Assembly (NCBI RefSeq): GCF_036898095.1
Contig: NC_090729.1
Coordinates: forward strand, 63,827,132 to 63,891,131
DNA length: 64,000 nt
Reading direction: 5' to 3'
Source of the DNA: Palaemon carinicauda
Lineage: Eukaryota; Arthropoda; Malacostraca; Decapoda; Palaemonidae
Below the pieces are notes generated by a model. That model saw only the letters and a program-made list of their open reading frames with translations, ran no database searches and had not been told where the DNA came from. Position 1 is the first letter of the stretch, and each line of letters starts with the position of its first letter. Below are positions 32,395 to 43,205 of this stretch, in pieces. Position numbers and translations under genes: made by a program.

Positions 32395-35201
32395 CCCTGG
32401 ATAGGTACGGTGGGTCGTTTGCGACCCCGAGCGTCAAAAAAAAACAGGTTTTTCTCACGTGACTCACCCCTGTGACTGAATTTGTGGGTGATCGACCTGC
32501 AGGAGGTGTCTCCCCTACACGCTCTAGTAGTGTCCAGATGTGCATTGCTGTAGCTGTACTCCTTCCCCGATTTCTGAGACGCGTCGGGGTCGTTTGCGTC
32601 CGAGTTTACCCTTCTGAGGTAGTTTGCATAATTATCAAAGTTATTACGTATTATGAAATTGTCGTAGAATGGTGCAACTTGTATAGGTTATCAGTTGTGG
32701 AAAGTCTTGGTGGATTGTTTGGCTACCATGTGCATGTTTTTTTTTTTAGTTAAAATGTCGTTCATCACCACGAGGACCATTTTACCGCGAGTGCCCCTTT
32801 TTCATTTTTTTTCATTTTTTTGCCAAGTCATTTTTCCGTAAGATATTGCCAAATAGTGTCGTAAAACTTTTGCTTGTTTAGTGTTGGAAAGTGTGTCTAG
32901 ATGATGTGGCTACCCATGCATGACTTTGTTTTTGTCAGATACGACGTAGTTATTGGTATATTGGGTATTTAACTGCGGTTACCAATTTCTGTTTTTTTTT
33001 CAATATTTGTAAAAATTACTACGTAGTAAGGAATTGCCGTATATTATTCATTTTTTTTTCATGTTTATGTGTTAGAAAGTGTGCCTTGATGGTTGGGCTA
33101 ACACGTGCATGTCTTTTTTTTTATCTGAGATGTCGTATATTAGAATGTCGGGCATTTTACCGCGAGTGTCCCTTTTTAATTTTTTTAAATTTTTTTGCCA
33201 AGTCATTTTTCCGTAAGATATTGCGAAATAGTGTCGTAAAACTTTTGCTTTTTTAATGTTGGAAAGTGTGTCTAGATGATCTGGCTACCCATGCGTGATT
33301 TTGTTTTTGTCAGATACGACGTAGTTATTGCTATATTGGGTATTTAACTGCGGTTGCCAATTTCTGTTTTTTTTCAATATTTGTAAAAATTTACTACGTA
33401 GTAAGGAATTGCCGTATATTATTGATTTTTTTTTCATGTTTATGTGTTAGAAAGTGTGCCTTGATGGTTGGGCTAACACGTGCATGTCTTTTTTTTTTAT
33501 CTGAGATGCCGTATATTAGAATGTTGGGCATTTTTCCGCGAGTGCCCCTTTTTATTTGTTTTGCATTTTTTTGCTTAGTCATGTTACCGTAAGGAATTGG
33601 CAAGTAGTGTCGCAAAACTTATATTTTTATAGTGTTGGAAAGTGTTTCTAGATGATCTGGCTACCCATGCCTATTTTTTTTTTTAGCCAGATATGGCGTA
33701 TATATAAGTATGTGTTCGATTTTCCTGTGATTGCCATTTTTTCGTTTTTTCCCATTTCTTTCAAAATTACTACGTACTAAGGAACTATCACAGAGTAATA
33801 TTTCATTTATATGTTTATTTGTCGGAAAATATGCCTTGATGGTTTGCCTAGCACGTGGTTGAAATTTTTTTTTTTCTGAAATGCCGTATATTAGAATGGC
33901 CATTTTTCCACGAGTGCCCCTTTGTATTTGTTTTGCATTTTTTTGCTTAGTCATGTTACCGTAAGGAATTGGCAAGTAGTGTCGCAAAACTTATATTTTT
34001 ATAGTGTTGGAAAGTGTTTCTAGATGATCTGGCTTCCCATGCCTATCTTTTTTTTAGCCAGATATGGCGTATATATAGGTATGTGTTCGATTTTCCGGTG
34101 ATTGCCATTTTTTCGTTTTTTCCCAATTCTTTCAAAATTACTACGTACTAAGGAACTATCACAGAGTAATGATTCCTCTAGATGTTTATTTGTCGGAATA
34201 TTTTGTTTACTTTTTTTTTGATTGAATATCATCATATTTTTTTAGCTAAAATATTGTTTTACATTTTTTTTTTCGATTTTATTTCCCTTCAAAAAAAATT
34301 TTTTGGGTCAGAATTTTAATTTTATAGTGTAAAATAATCGACAATTATCCAGCAACCCACCATACAATTTTTATGCATATCCAATAATAATTAGATTAGT
34401 AAATAACACCTTGAAATTGACATACCCTTCCTACATTTCAAGTGGCAGATTAGGGAGTCTGAGTCAGTGTGGTTGGCGGCCATTTTGTGGACATATCCGA
34501 AGCGTAAGCTGCCCTATCTATATATATTCTTGTTCCCTATAGAATTTGTGATATTTTGGTATATTTTTACCTGCATAAATATCATATTATATATTAAATA
34601 TATGTATTTTTTTACGAAATTTCCAAGTACTCAAAAAATTACCTTTAGATATGGCCCCTGATATAAATGTAATTTACAAAATAATGAAGATTTTTTTACA
34701 TATTTCTATTTTAGGATAACATATGTATATTCCCTAAAAAAATTAGCCACTTCCTATTTCATTTGGGTACCCAAAAAAATTCATGAAATTTGGACAATTT
34801 TTTGGGGCCAAAAAAAGTTACCCTTTTTTTCTCATTTCAGATCTTCACCTCCATGGGTCTGACTTCATCCAAAATACATCAAGATGTGTCCTAAACATTC
34901 AAGAATCAATTCCTAAAAGGATTTGTGTATATATGTATAAACTTTTTTTTTATGAATTTTTATGTCAGGTCTTTTTTTTTTCTACTTAATTTTTTAAAAT
35001 ATTTATAATAAATAGTTTTTCTGCAGATGAGTAGTATTCATCTTTACAGTTGTTTTAAGCATTCATTGAAGTTTTTTTTTGGCAAAAGAAAAAAGGAGGT
35101 TACTGCAAAAACTGATTTTTCATGAATTTTTTTTGACGTCGGGGTCGTTCGCGTCCGAGTATACCCTTAAAGGGGTGTCCAAGGACCGTACCTATCCAGG
35201 G
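32395..35201 (+). mobile_element. piggyBac-like non-autonomous element, copy D
   Basis: 2807 bp between TTAA at 32391-32394 and 35202-35205. The left end is CCCTGGATAGGTACGGTGGG with the GGGTCG-TTTG-CGACCC hairpin, as in copy B. It has four tandem units and is exactly 372 bp (one unit) shorter than copy B. The 93-codon and 64-codon frames are present. Confidence 0.86.
32770..34230 (+). repeat. tandem array in copy D: 2 type-1 plus 2 type-2 units
   Basis: Equivalent points at 32840, 33215, 33591 and 33963, spacing 372-376 bp. The first two are type 1, the last two type 2. This is the shortest complete array in the window. Confidence 0.92.
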
Positions 35202-35205
35202 TTAA

Positions 35206-35892
35206 AATAACATATGTGGTCTTGAGAGCTTTTGTACGGTACATCCATATATACAGCTCGTCCAGAACTTACCCTACTTCTACTGAGTCATTATGCGCAG
35301 GCTGTAAATCAGCAGATACTGCAGTATCAGGGCTAGAAAAATAATGCTTCAGTTTCCTTTCTTCTGTTGGGGAGGAGGCTCTAGGCTGGAACAGTCCCAC
35401 TCAGACTTCTTTCTATGAGTGTTATACTTTGTTCCTACTCAGAAGACGACCACTCCTTGCAACCATCACAAGAGGATCTCTCATCACACTGAATTAAGAC
35501 CCATTCAGAAAATAAGGGGATTAATGATTTCACACACAAAGCATCCAGAAAGGTTAGCATCTTCTTGGGGTATTAAAGCCAACACTTGTTGTTGGCATGG
35601 GCCTTTCCCTTGGTTGGCCCGTAGCAAAAAAGGTTAGCAATGGATAGACAGCAAGTGTTTTATTTTGACTGAACAATTTTCAAAAACATAAACATTGAAT
35701 ACAATCGGTGATTTATTTCTATTTCTCATTATTTTTATTATCAATATAATTGTGTTTTTTCTAAAGATGCACCGTTTCTTTTGAAGATTAAGTCCCTATA
35801 TTTGTAATATTAGAGATTGGGGGTTTTCTTTTTTATGAGATTTTCATGACCTACCCTACCTCTCATTCTACACAAGACAAGACACTTCTTGA
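35206..35892. other. unrecognised spacer
   Basis: Between piggyBac-like copy D and the hAT element; no supported gene. It is continuous with 39371 onward once the hAT element is removed. Confidence 0.45.
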
Positions 35893-35910
35893 CCTATGAA
35901 CAGGGCATGT

Positions 35911-36045
35911 AGTATGGTACGGTTTGATTTGTTTTTTTGTAATTCGTACCACGCATTCTTACCGTACCGTAATTTCATACCGTACCGTACTAGTACGATA
36001 TTTTATCGTACCGTAATTTCGTACTGTTTCCGTACCTATTTTTTT
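35911..36045. repeat. sub-terminal TACCGTA repeats, left end of hAT
   Basis: GTACCGTACCGTA-like motifs recur every 10-25 bp on both strands within about 140 bp of the end. A matching cluster lies at 39195-39350. Short repeated sub-terminal motifs bind transposase in hAT elements (established for Ac); the binding role here is inferred. Confidence 0.75.
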
Positions 36046-36216
36046 TTTTTACATTGCAGTTCATATAGACATAACGTGGCACTTTTACTACTACTACCAC
36101 TACCACTTCAAGAAGATTGGTGTTATGTAATACACTAATGATAAAATACATTTTTATTTTGCTAAGGTTGCAAAAGGAAAAGGTTCAGTTATACAGTATT
36201 AGTAATTCATATTGTT

Positions 36217-37537
36217 TTATGTGTTGCAGCGTAATAGCATTACAGTGTCAACAATATCCTCTTTTAGACCTAATCTTAAATCATTAAGAATATAGCGCAA
36301 CCCAGAGAATGTGCGCTCTACGCTCGCTTGAGTAACAGGCAGAGCAACTGCTACTTCAGCAAGATTTTTTAGTGCACTTTCTTGTTGATAATGCCACCAC
36401 TGGATAATACACTCATTTTTACTGATACGTGGAGCTTTGGCGAACATTTTGATATGCTCAGCCACTTCACTCTCTTTGCTTGTGGTATTAGTTGCTCTGC
36501 TTACATCACTGACTCGGAGTAATTCCTCTAAAATATCTACTGACCCAAGTGCTAAGTCACCTTCACCATCACTATCGCCGCTCGTGAATGAATCGTCTTT
36601 TGCCAGCATTGAGACTGACGACATAGTACTAGTAGAAGAAATAGTTTTAATTTTTTTTCCAGAGTCCAAGAAGATGTATTTGACTAAGTTCCTTCTGTTC
36701 TTCGGTGAGGAGAACATTATATCTTCTGTCAAGATACACAGCAGATAGGAAAGCAGGGTTCCTGAGCAGAGAATCTTGCCGTTTTTCCATGGCTTGAAGG
36801 AGAAGTGGTGCTGTGACTGCAGTGCTTCTTTCCAAATCAACTTTGCACTTAACCCACTGAGCAAGGAATTCTCCAGCTGTGAGATTTTTCATCTGTAATG
36901 CACATGTAGCCTCACGGAGTGGTTTCAGAGCTTCTGTTATGTTACTTATTTTCTCCCAATCTTCCTCTATAATAAGTAAAGATTCATTAGCAAGGCCAAT
37001 TTGGTTCAAGAATAACTTTTTTTTAAGGACACTGTCCAACATATCATACGTTGAGCCCCATCTTGTTTCACAGTCTAGTTTTGGAAGTGATATGGAGCTG
37101 TTCTTGAATATTAAGCGCATATTTTGTGTATGCGTCTTATTCACCACTTTCCGCACCCTAAATAAGATATGTTTTACACTGTCTGTTTTCAGAACATCAT
37201 GCACACTTTTACACTGTCTGTTTTCAGAACATCATGCACACAGAGTTGCATGGTGTGTAAAGTGCACCTTACAGATGTAACACTTTTAGCTGCTAAGTGA
37301 ATGTCATTTACTAAGTCATCTAACTTATTTTCAGCAGCTTCCAATACTTATTTATCATCGTTTTCTTCATTGTTACTCAAAATTTCTTCACTGTTTCCTT
37401 CCTTCACCTGTGTATCACTCTGCATCAATTTTCCTACTTTGATTACGTTTGATCTGTTATCTGTGGTTAACAAGTAAATTTGTTTTTCTTTTATTCCAAT
37501 CTTATTCAAACAAGCTAGCAAAACTGATTTGATCTCT
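36217..37537 (-). pseudogene. hAT transposase, catalytic and dimerisation regions, broken
   Basis: Starting after the BED part, the second frame (37537-37346) contains IKEKQIYLLTTDNRSNVIK, the T-T-D-N catalytic-Asp region, and stops at a TAA near 37345. The next part has a LHTMQLCVHDVLK-like motif and LDCETRWGSTYDML (37204-36647). The last frame (36864-36217) ends with the hAT C-terminal signature WWHYQQ...LAEVAVALPVTQASVERTFS. The step between the last two is a one-base slip in an A-run near 36653-36660. A direct duplication of about 35 bp lies near 37172-37240. Together at least three lesions, so the copy is inactive. Confidence 0.85.
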
Positions 37538-38191
37538 TCAGCTGTTGCCCCCTTGTGTCATTTCCTTTATGGAGGCTGTCACTACCTTCAATTTGCCATT
37601 GATATTAGACTGCACGTTCACTCCAAGGAAATGACGCCCACGTCGGGTGCAGAGATCTAACTTCACACAAACCAAGTGCTTATCGAACTCAGTCTTTAAC
37701 TCAAGTCTTTTTTTTTCTGCGGCTTCAAGAGTCAGAGACTGAACAGCTCTTTGACTTAATGACACACCAAGCTTGTTTGCAATGGGACCCATAAGCTTTG
37801 ACATGGCTGTTTTCTCAAAAACAGACAAGGGCAATCTGTTGACAGTAACTGCTTCAACGACAAGTCCCTGCATCTCTTGCTTACTCATTGCGTATTCTAT
37901 CACTTCCGTTTTCTTTCTTTTTGCACACGAATCTTCGCTAATCGTACGGACAAAATAATCAGATATATTTTCTCTCTCCCGTTTCCTAGACGCATTGTTT
38001 TTGGCATTGTCCGGGAGTTTCTTATATTCCTCCGCATGTCTTCTTTTCAGGTGATCACATAACGGCTTTGAGTGAAGTTCTGCGCCGGGCTTCGGTGTGT
38101 ATGAGTAACCACATCCAGACACAAGGCAACTTGCTGAATTCTTCGTAATGGAGAAGAGCTCAACACCAACAAACTCTCGGTGCCGACCCAT
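37538..38191 (-). pseudogene. hAT transposase, N-terminal BED zinc finger part
   Basis: I take the ATG at 38191 (MGRHREFVG) as the start; the open frame upstream is only CT/GA repeat. A BED finger (CLVSGCGYSYTP...CDHLKRRH) gives the C-x4-C...H-x4-H pattern and should bind the element ends. A basic stretch (SRKRERE) and the start of the hAT core (FEKTAMSKLMGPIANKLG) follow. The frame ends at 37538 by a frameshift, after which the protein continues in another frame. Confidence 0.82.
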
Positions 38192-38251
38192 TGTGAGAAT
38201 CTGTAGGACAAAAAAATAGCATATTGATTTAAAAACGAAAGAAATGTGCTC

Positions 38252-38271
38252 ATGGCTTGCACACAAAAAAA

Positions 38272-38350
<79 letters not shown>

Positions 38351-38366
38351 ATGGCCTGCACACAAA

Positions 38367-38443
<77 letters not shown>

Positions 38444-38457
38444 GGCTTGCACACAAA

Positions 38458-38525
<68 letters not shown>

Positions 38526-38536
38526 ATGGCTTGCAC

Positions 38537-38568
<32 letters not shown>

Positions 38569-38581
38569 ATGGCTTGCACAC

Positions 38582-38653
<72 letters not shown>
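38252..38653. repeat. composite (CT)n minisatellite
   Basis: Five blocks of pure (CT)n, 20 to 75 bp long, are separated by near-identical CATGGCTTGCACACAAAATT-type spacers starting near 38252, 38350, 38442, 38525 and 38569. The spacer plus CT block is the repeated unit. All long Leu/Ser or Arg/Glu open frames here are artefacts of the repeat. It lies within the hAT element, 60 bp upstream of the transposase start. Confidence 0.93.
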
Positions 38654-38656
<3 letters not shown>

Positions 38657-39077
38657 ACTATTATAATTTTGCTTGAATTCTTTAAATAGGGAAGAGAACA
38701 CCATTCGAGTCTTACTGTATGGATGATCAAGCTTTTCTAATAAGTACTGCCTCCGTAGCACAAAAGCAGAGTGTAGCGGCAGTCTTTCGGGCAGCAATCA
38801 GCAGGCGTTAGTGTCCTGATCTGAGCAGATGTAGTGAGTGTGCAGACCAAGTACTGACTGATGAATGATGATGAATGGAGGGGTTATAAATGCGTTGTCA
38901 TGTGTGTCAAGGCTGGGTCAAGGCCAGGGTAGTCGTCTCACCTGAGCCGGCTGAGCGATAAGCCGATAAGTAGGTGGGGTCCCTGCCCAGCCTTGCTTTG
39001 ACGGCTGCTGGGGCAAACCCCAAGGGGATATGCTTTAAATTAACACCCCAGTGAGAAGACCTCTGCTAATCCTTTAT

Positions 39078-39138
39078 GGTCACACACCTGGTTGACTTGA
39101 GCGGTGAGTCACCGCCCAAGTCAACCAGGTGTGTGACC
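39078..39138. repeat. near-perfect 61-bp palindrome inside the hAT element
   Basis: Arms of about 29 bp (GGTCACACACCTGGTTGACT... and its complement) around a short centre, with one mismatch. It could form a stable hairpin or cruciform. It lies between the CT block and the right sub-terminal repeats. Confidence 0.85.
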
Positions 39139-39370
39139 CTGGCTGGTTGGGCGGCGGGGAGCCGGGCTTGGCTGCTTGCGACACCTATCTGAATTTGGTA
39201 TGGAAATGGTACAATTAAGTACGGAAAAAAAGAATCATACTTTTGTACCGTACCGAACTCGAAGGAAAATATCGTACCATAATATCGAACCATACTTACA
39301 TCCCCCAAAAAACCGTACCGTACCGTAATATCGTACCAAACCATACCGTACTACATGCCCTGTCTATGAA

Positions 39371-39846
39371 GGAGCCAGGCTCAGTACACAACCTGCTGAG
39401 AAGGAGCTGTTACTCACACAAGAGGGGAAGAAAGAGATCCTAGTGAGATAGGAGGACTTGTGGCAAGAGGAGAAGATTGTCAAAGGCATCTTCAGACTCT
39501 AGCCTACTTCTCCAACAATTGACTCACTGTCAGGTTCCTCTGGAAGGATGTTGTGGGACCAATCCCTCTGACGTTTTGAGCGTGAACTTCAGCCGGTTCT
39601 TAGTTGATCATCAGGGAAAGAGGAGGACACACGTAGTTCTCCAAATCTCTTCTGAAAGCCAAAATATTCTGGTATTCTGGGAGATGTTCTTGTATTTGAT
39701 TTCCTTATAAAATGTGGTTTTTCTAAGTAATTACTTGTGTTTCAAACGACTTTACAAGCTGAAATATTCTGTTTCAGAAAATACCATAAATAAGAGCATT
39801 CAAATCACACCAGGAACACCTCATATTTTCTTTTGTTGAGTTTTGC
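39371..39846. other. unrecognised spacer
   Basis: Between the hAT target duplication and the RTE leader; no supported gene. Confidence 0.4.
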
Positions 39847-39995
39847 CTGTGGCCGCGGGGGCATAAAAGCCCCCTGTGGCCACGGGGGCATAAAACAATT
39901 AGAATAGCGCCAACGTTATCCCTGCGTGTCGTAAGAGGCGACTAAAAGGGACGGGACGAGGGGGCTGGGAACCCCCTCTCCTGGAAAAGTATCCT

Positions 39996-42992
39996 GTGAG
40001 ACAGCAACAAAGAGATGGAGCTGGGGGGAGAGTGACTGCTCCCCGCACTCTAGTTTTGGGGTGTTTGAATGTGCGTGGATGTAGTACGATAGAGAGTAAA
40101 AGATGTGAGATTGGAAGTATGTTTAGAAGTAGAAGGATGGATGTATTGGCCTTGTGTGAGACAAAGATGAAAGGAAAGGGTGAAGTGATGTTCGGTGAAA
40201 TGTCTGGTAGAGTGTCTGGGATTGAAAGGGGAAGAGCGAGAGAGGGTGTGGCTTTATTGTTGAGTGAATGGATGACAGGTAAAGTAGTGGAATGGAAGGA
40301 GATATCATCTAGGTTAATGTGGGTAAGGGTTAGGTTGGGTAGGGAATGTTGGGCGTTTGTCAGTGCGTATGGGCCAGGTAGTGAGAAAAGTGAAGAAGAG
40401 CGGAATGAGTTCTGGAATGAATTAACTAGGTGTGTAGAAGGACTGGGTAGAAGGAATTATGTAGTTGTTATGGGTGACTTAAATGCTAGAGTGGGTGCTG
40501 GAGAGGTAGAAGGTGTCATTGGGAAATATGGCGTACCAGGTGAAAATGAGAGTGGTGAGAGACTGGTAGATATGTGTGTTGAACAAGAGATGGTAATAAG
40601 TGCTAGCTTTTTTAAAAAGAAAGATAAAAATAAGTATTCATGGGTAAGAGTGGCAAATGGAAGAGTAGTAGAAAGGGCATTAATGGATTATGTGTTGATA
40701 ACTAAAAGAATGTTTGGAAGATTGAAAGACGTGCACGTGTTTAGGGGTATGGCTAACGGTATGTCTGATCATTTTTTGGTGGAAGGAAAATTAGTTGTAG
40801 CAAAAGAGTGGGGGAATAGAGTAGGTGGATGTAAAAGGGAGCTAGTGAGGGTTGAAGAGCTAATAAAACCGGGGGTAAAAAGTAAATATCAGGAAAGGTT
40901 GAAAATGGCATATGACGAGGTGAGAGTAAGAGAAACTGGTAATTTAGAGGAGGAGTGGAAGTTAGCAAAAGAAAATTTTGTTGGGATTGCAAGTGATGTA
41001 TGTGGCAAGAAGGTTGTTGGAGGCAGCATGAGGAAGGGCAGTGAATGGTGGAATGAAGGAGTGAAGGTAAAAGTGGAAGAGAAAAAGAGGGCTTTTGAAG
41101 AATGGCTGCAGAGTAATAGTATAGAGAAGTATGAAAAATATAGAGAGCAAAAGGTGGAAGTAAAGCGCAAGGTACGTGAGGCAAAGAGGGCAGCTGACCT
41201 GAGGTGGGGTCAGGGACTGGGTCAGTCATATGAAGAGAATAAGAAGAAGTTTTGGAAAGAAGTGAAGAGAGTAAGGAAGGCCGGCGCAAGAATTGAAGAG
41301 ACAGTGAAAGATGGAAATGGAAGGTTGTTAAAAGGAGAGGAGGCAAGGAAAAGGTGGGCTGAATATTTTGAAAGTTTGCTGAATGTTGAGGATGATAGGG
41401 AGGCAGATATAATTGCGGTTCCAGGTGTTGAGGTGCCAGTGATGGGAGATGAGAATGAGAGAGAGATTACAATAGAGGAAGTGAGGAGAGCACTAGATGA
41501 AACAAGAGTAGGAAAAGCATCGGGTATGGATGGTGTGAAAGCTGAGATGTTGAAGGAAGGGGGTGTGACTGTACTTGAATGGTTGGTGAGATTGTTTAAT
41601 GTGTGTTTTGTGTTGTCAATGGTACCAGTAGATTGGGTCTGTGCATGTATTGTACCACTATATAAGGGTAAGGGAGATGTGCATGAGTGTTGTAATTCAA
41701 GAGGTATTAGTTTGTTGAGTGTAGTTGGAAAAGTGTATGGTAGAATACTGATTAATAGGATTAAGGATAAAACAGAGAATGCAATCTTGGAAGTACAGGG
41801 TGGTTTTAGAAGAGGTAGGGGTTGTATGAATCAGATTTTTACAGTTAGGCAGATATGCGAGAAATATTTAGCAAAAGGTAAGGAGGTGTATGTTGCGTTT
41901 ATGGATCTGGAGAAAGCATATGATAGAGTTGATAGGGAAGCAATGTGGAATGTGATGAGGTTATATGGAGTTGGTGGAAGGTTGTTGCAAGCAGTGAAAA
42001 GTTTCTACACAGGTAGTAAAGCATGTGTTAGAATAGGAAAGGAGGTGAGCGATTGGTTTCCGGTGAGAGTGGGGCTGAGACAGGGATGTGTGATGTCGCC
42101 CTGGTTGTTTAACTTGTATGTTGATGGAGTGGTGAGAGAGGTGAATGCTAGAGTGCTTGGACGAGGATTAAAACTGTTAGTCGAGAATGATCATGAATGG
42201 GAGGTAAATCAGTTGTTGTTTGCGGATGATACTGTACTGGTAGCAGACACAGAAGAGAAGCTTGACCGACTAGTGACAGAATTTGGAAGGGTGTGTGAGA
42301 GAAGGAAGTTGAGAGTTAATGTGGGTAAGAGTAAGGTTATGAGATGTACGAGAAGGGAAGGTGGTGCAAGGTTGAATGTCATGTTGAATGGAGAGTTACT
42401 TGAGGAGGTGGATCAGTTTAAGTACTTGGGGTCTGTTGTTGCAGCAAATGGTGGAGTGGAAGCAGATGTACGTCAGAGAGTGAATGAAGGTTGCAAAGTG
42501 TTGGGGGCAGTTAAGGGAGTAGTAAAAAATAGAGGATTGGGCATGAATGTAAAGAGAGTTCTATATGAGAAAGTGATTGTACCAACTGTGATGTATGGAT
42601 CGGAGTTGTGGGGAATGAAAGTGATGGAGAGACAGAAATTGAATGTGTTTGAGATGAAGTGTCTGAGGAGTATGGCTGGTGTATCTCGAGTAGATAGGGT
42701 TAGGAACGAAGTGGTGAGGGTGAGAACGGGTGTAAGAAATGAGTTAGCGGCTAGAGTGGATATGAATGTGTTGAGGTGGTTTGGCCATGTTGAGAGAATG
42801 GAAAATGGCTGTCTGCTAAAGAAGGTGATGAATGCAAGAGTTGATGGGAGAAGTACAAGAGGAAGGCCAAGGTTTGGGTGGATGGATGGTGTGAAGAAAG
42901 CTCTGGGTGATAGGAGGATAGATGTGAGAGAGGCAAGAGAGCGTGCTAGAAATAGGAATGAATGGCGAGCGATTGTGACGCAGTTCCGGTAG
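39996..42992 (+). CDS. RTE-type ORF2: APE endonuclease - reverse transcriptase
   Basis: 998 codons as listed from a GTG; the frame is open back to 39903 after a TAG at 39900-39902, with no ATG before the endonuclease. Endonuclease motifs: LNVRG (residue ~25), ALCETKM, GDLNARVG (~160) and SDHFLV (~252). Reverse transcriptase: GKASGMDGVKAEML, FMDLEKAYDRVD (~633), GLRQGCVMSPWLFN and the FADD box (~740). The C-terminal RWFGHVERM and RGRPRFGWMDG motifs are typical of RTE-clade LINEs. The protein nicks target DNA and primes reverse transcription of its own mRNA. There is no internal stop. Possible initiation: non-AUG, or an ATG supplied upstream. Confidence 0.9.
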   Translation: MRQQQRDGAGGRVTAPRTLVLGCLNVRGCSTIESKRCEIGSMFRSRRMDVLALCETKMKGKGEVMFGEMSGRVSGIERGRAREGVALLLSEWMTGKVVEWKEISSRLMWVRVRLGRECWAFVSAYGPGSEKSEEERNEFWNELTRCVEGLGRRNYVVVMGDLNARVGAGEVEGVIGKYGVPGENESGERLVDMCVEQEMVISASFFKKKDKNKYSWVRVANGRVVERALMDYVLITKRMFGRLKDVHVFRGMANGMSDHFLVEGKLVVAKEWGNRVGGCKRELVRVEELIKPGVKSKYQERLKMAYDEVRVRETGNLEEEWKLAKENFVGIASDVCGKKVVGGSMRKGSEWWNEGVKVKVEEKKRAFEEWLQSNSIEKYEKYREQKVEVKRKVREAKRAADLRWGQGLGQSYEENKKKFWKEVKRVRKAGARIEETVKDGNGRLLKGEEARKRWAEYFESLLNVEDDREADIIAVPGVEVPVMGDENEREITIEEVRRALDETRVGKASGMDGVKAEMLKEGGVTVLEWLVRLFNVCFVLSMVPVDWVCACIVPLYKGKGDVHECCNSRGISLLSVVGKVYGRILINRIKDKTENAILEVQGGFRRGRGCMNQIFTVRQICEKYLAKGKEVYVAFMDLEKAYDRVDREAMWNVMRLYGVGGRLLQAVKSFYTGSKACVRIGKEVSDWFPVRVGLRQGCVMSPWLFNLYVDGVVREVNARVLGRGLKLLVENDHEWEVNQLLFADDTVLVADTEEKLDRLVTEFGRVCERRKLRVNVGKSKVMRCTRREGGARLNVMLNGELLEEVDQFKYLGSVVAANGGVEADVRQRVNEGCKVLGAVKGVVKNRGLGMNVKRVLYEKVIVPTVMYGSELWGMKVMERQKLNVFEMKCLRSMAGVSRVDRVRNEVVRVRTGVRNELAARVDMNVLRWFGHVERMENGCLLKKVMNARVDGRSTRGRPRFGWMDGVKKALGDRRIDVREARERARNRNEWRAIVTQFR

Positions 42993-43205
42993 GCCCTGCT
43001 GCTTCCTCCGGTGCCTTAGATGACCGCGGAGGTAGCAGCAGTAGGGGACTCAGCAGTATGAAGCTTCATCTGTGGTGGAAATGTGGGAGGTTGGGCTGTG
43101 GCACCCTAGCAGTACCAGCTGAACTCGGCTGAGTCCCTGGTTAGGCTGGAGGAACGTAGAGAGTAGAGGTCCCCTTTTTGTTTTGTTTCTTGTTGTTGTC
43201 GGCTA

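Larger units (their letters stand above)
35901..39362 (-). mobile_element. hAT DNA transposon, complete ends, decayed transposase
   Basis: 3462 bp with inverted ends: left CAGGGCATGTAGTATGGTAC, right (reversed) CAGGGCATGTAGTACGGTAT. It is flanked by 8-bp duplications CCTATGAA (35893-35900) and TCTATGAA (39363-39370), differing at one base. The 8-bp duplication, the BED finger and the C-terminal dimerisation region identify hAT. Both ends carry many TACCGTA/TACGGTA copies. The transposase is on the minus strand in several frames. A large CT-repeat block lies upstream of its start. Confidence 0.92.

Noticed and set aside
38244..38800. Several long Leu/Ser-rich and Arg/Glu-rich open frames
   Set aside because: They are three-phase readings of (CT)n/(GA)n repeats; absence of stops is a consequence of the dinucleotide, not of coding.
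40123..41346. Minus-strand open frames (up to 197 codons) opposite LINE 1
   Set aside because: Shadow of the purine-rich LINE 1 coding strand; no recognisable domain.
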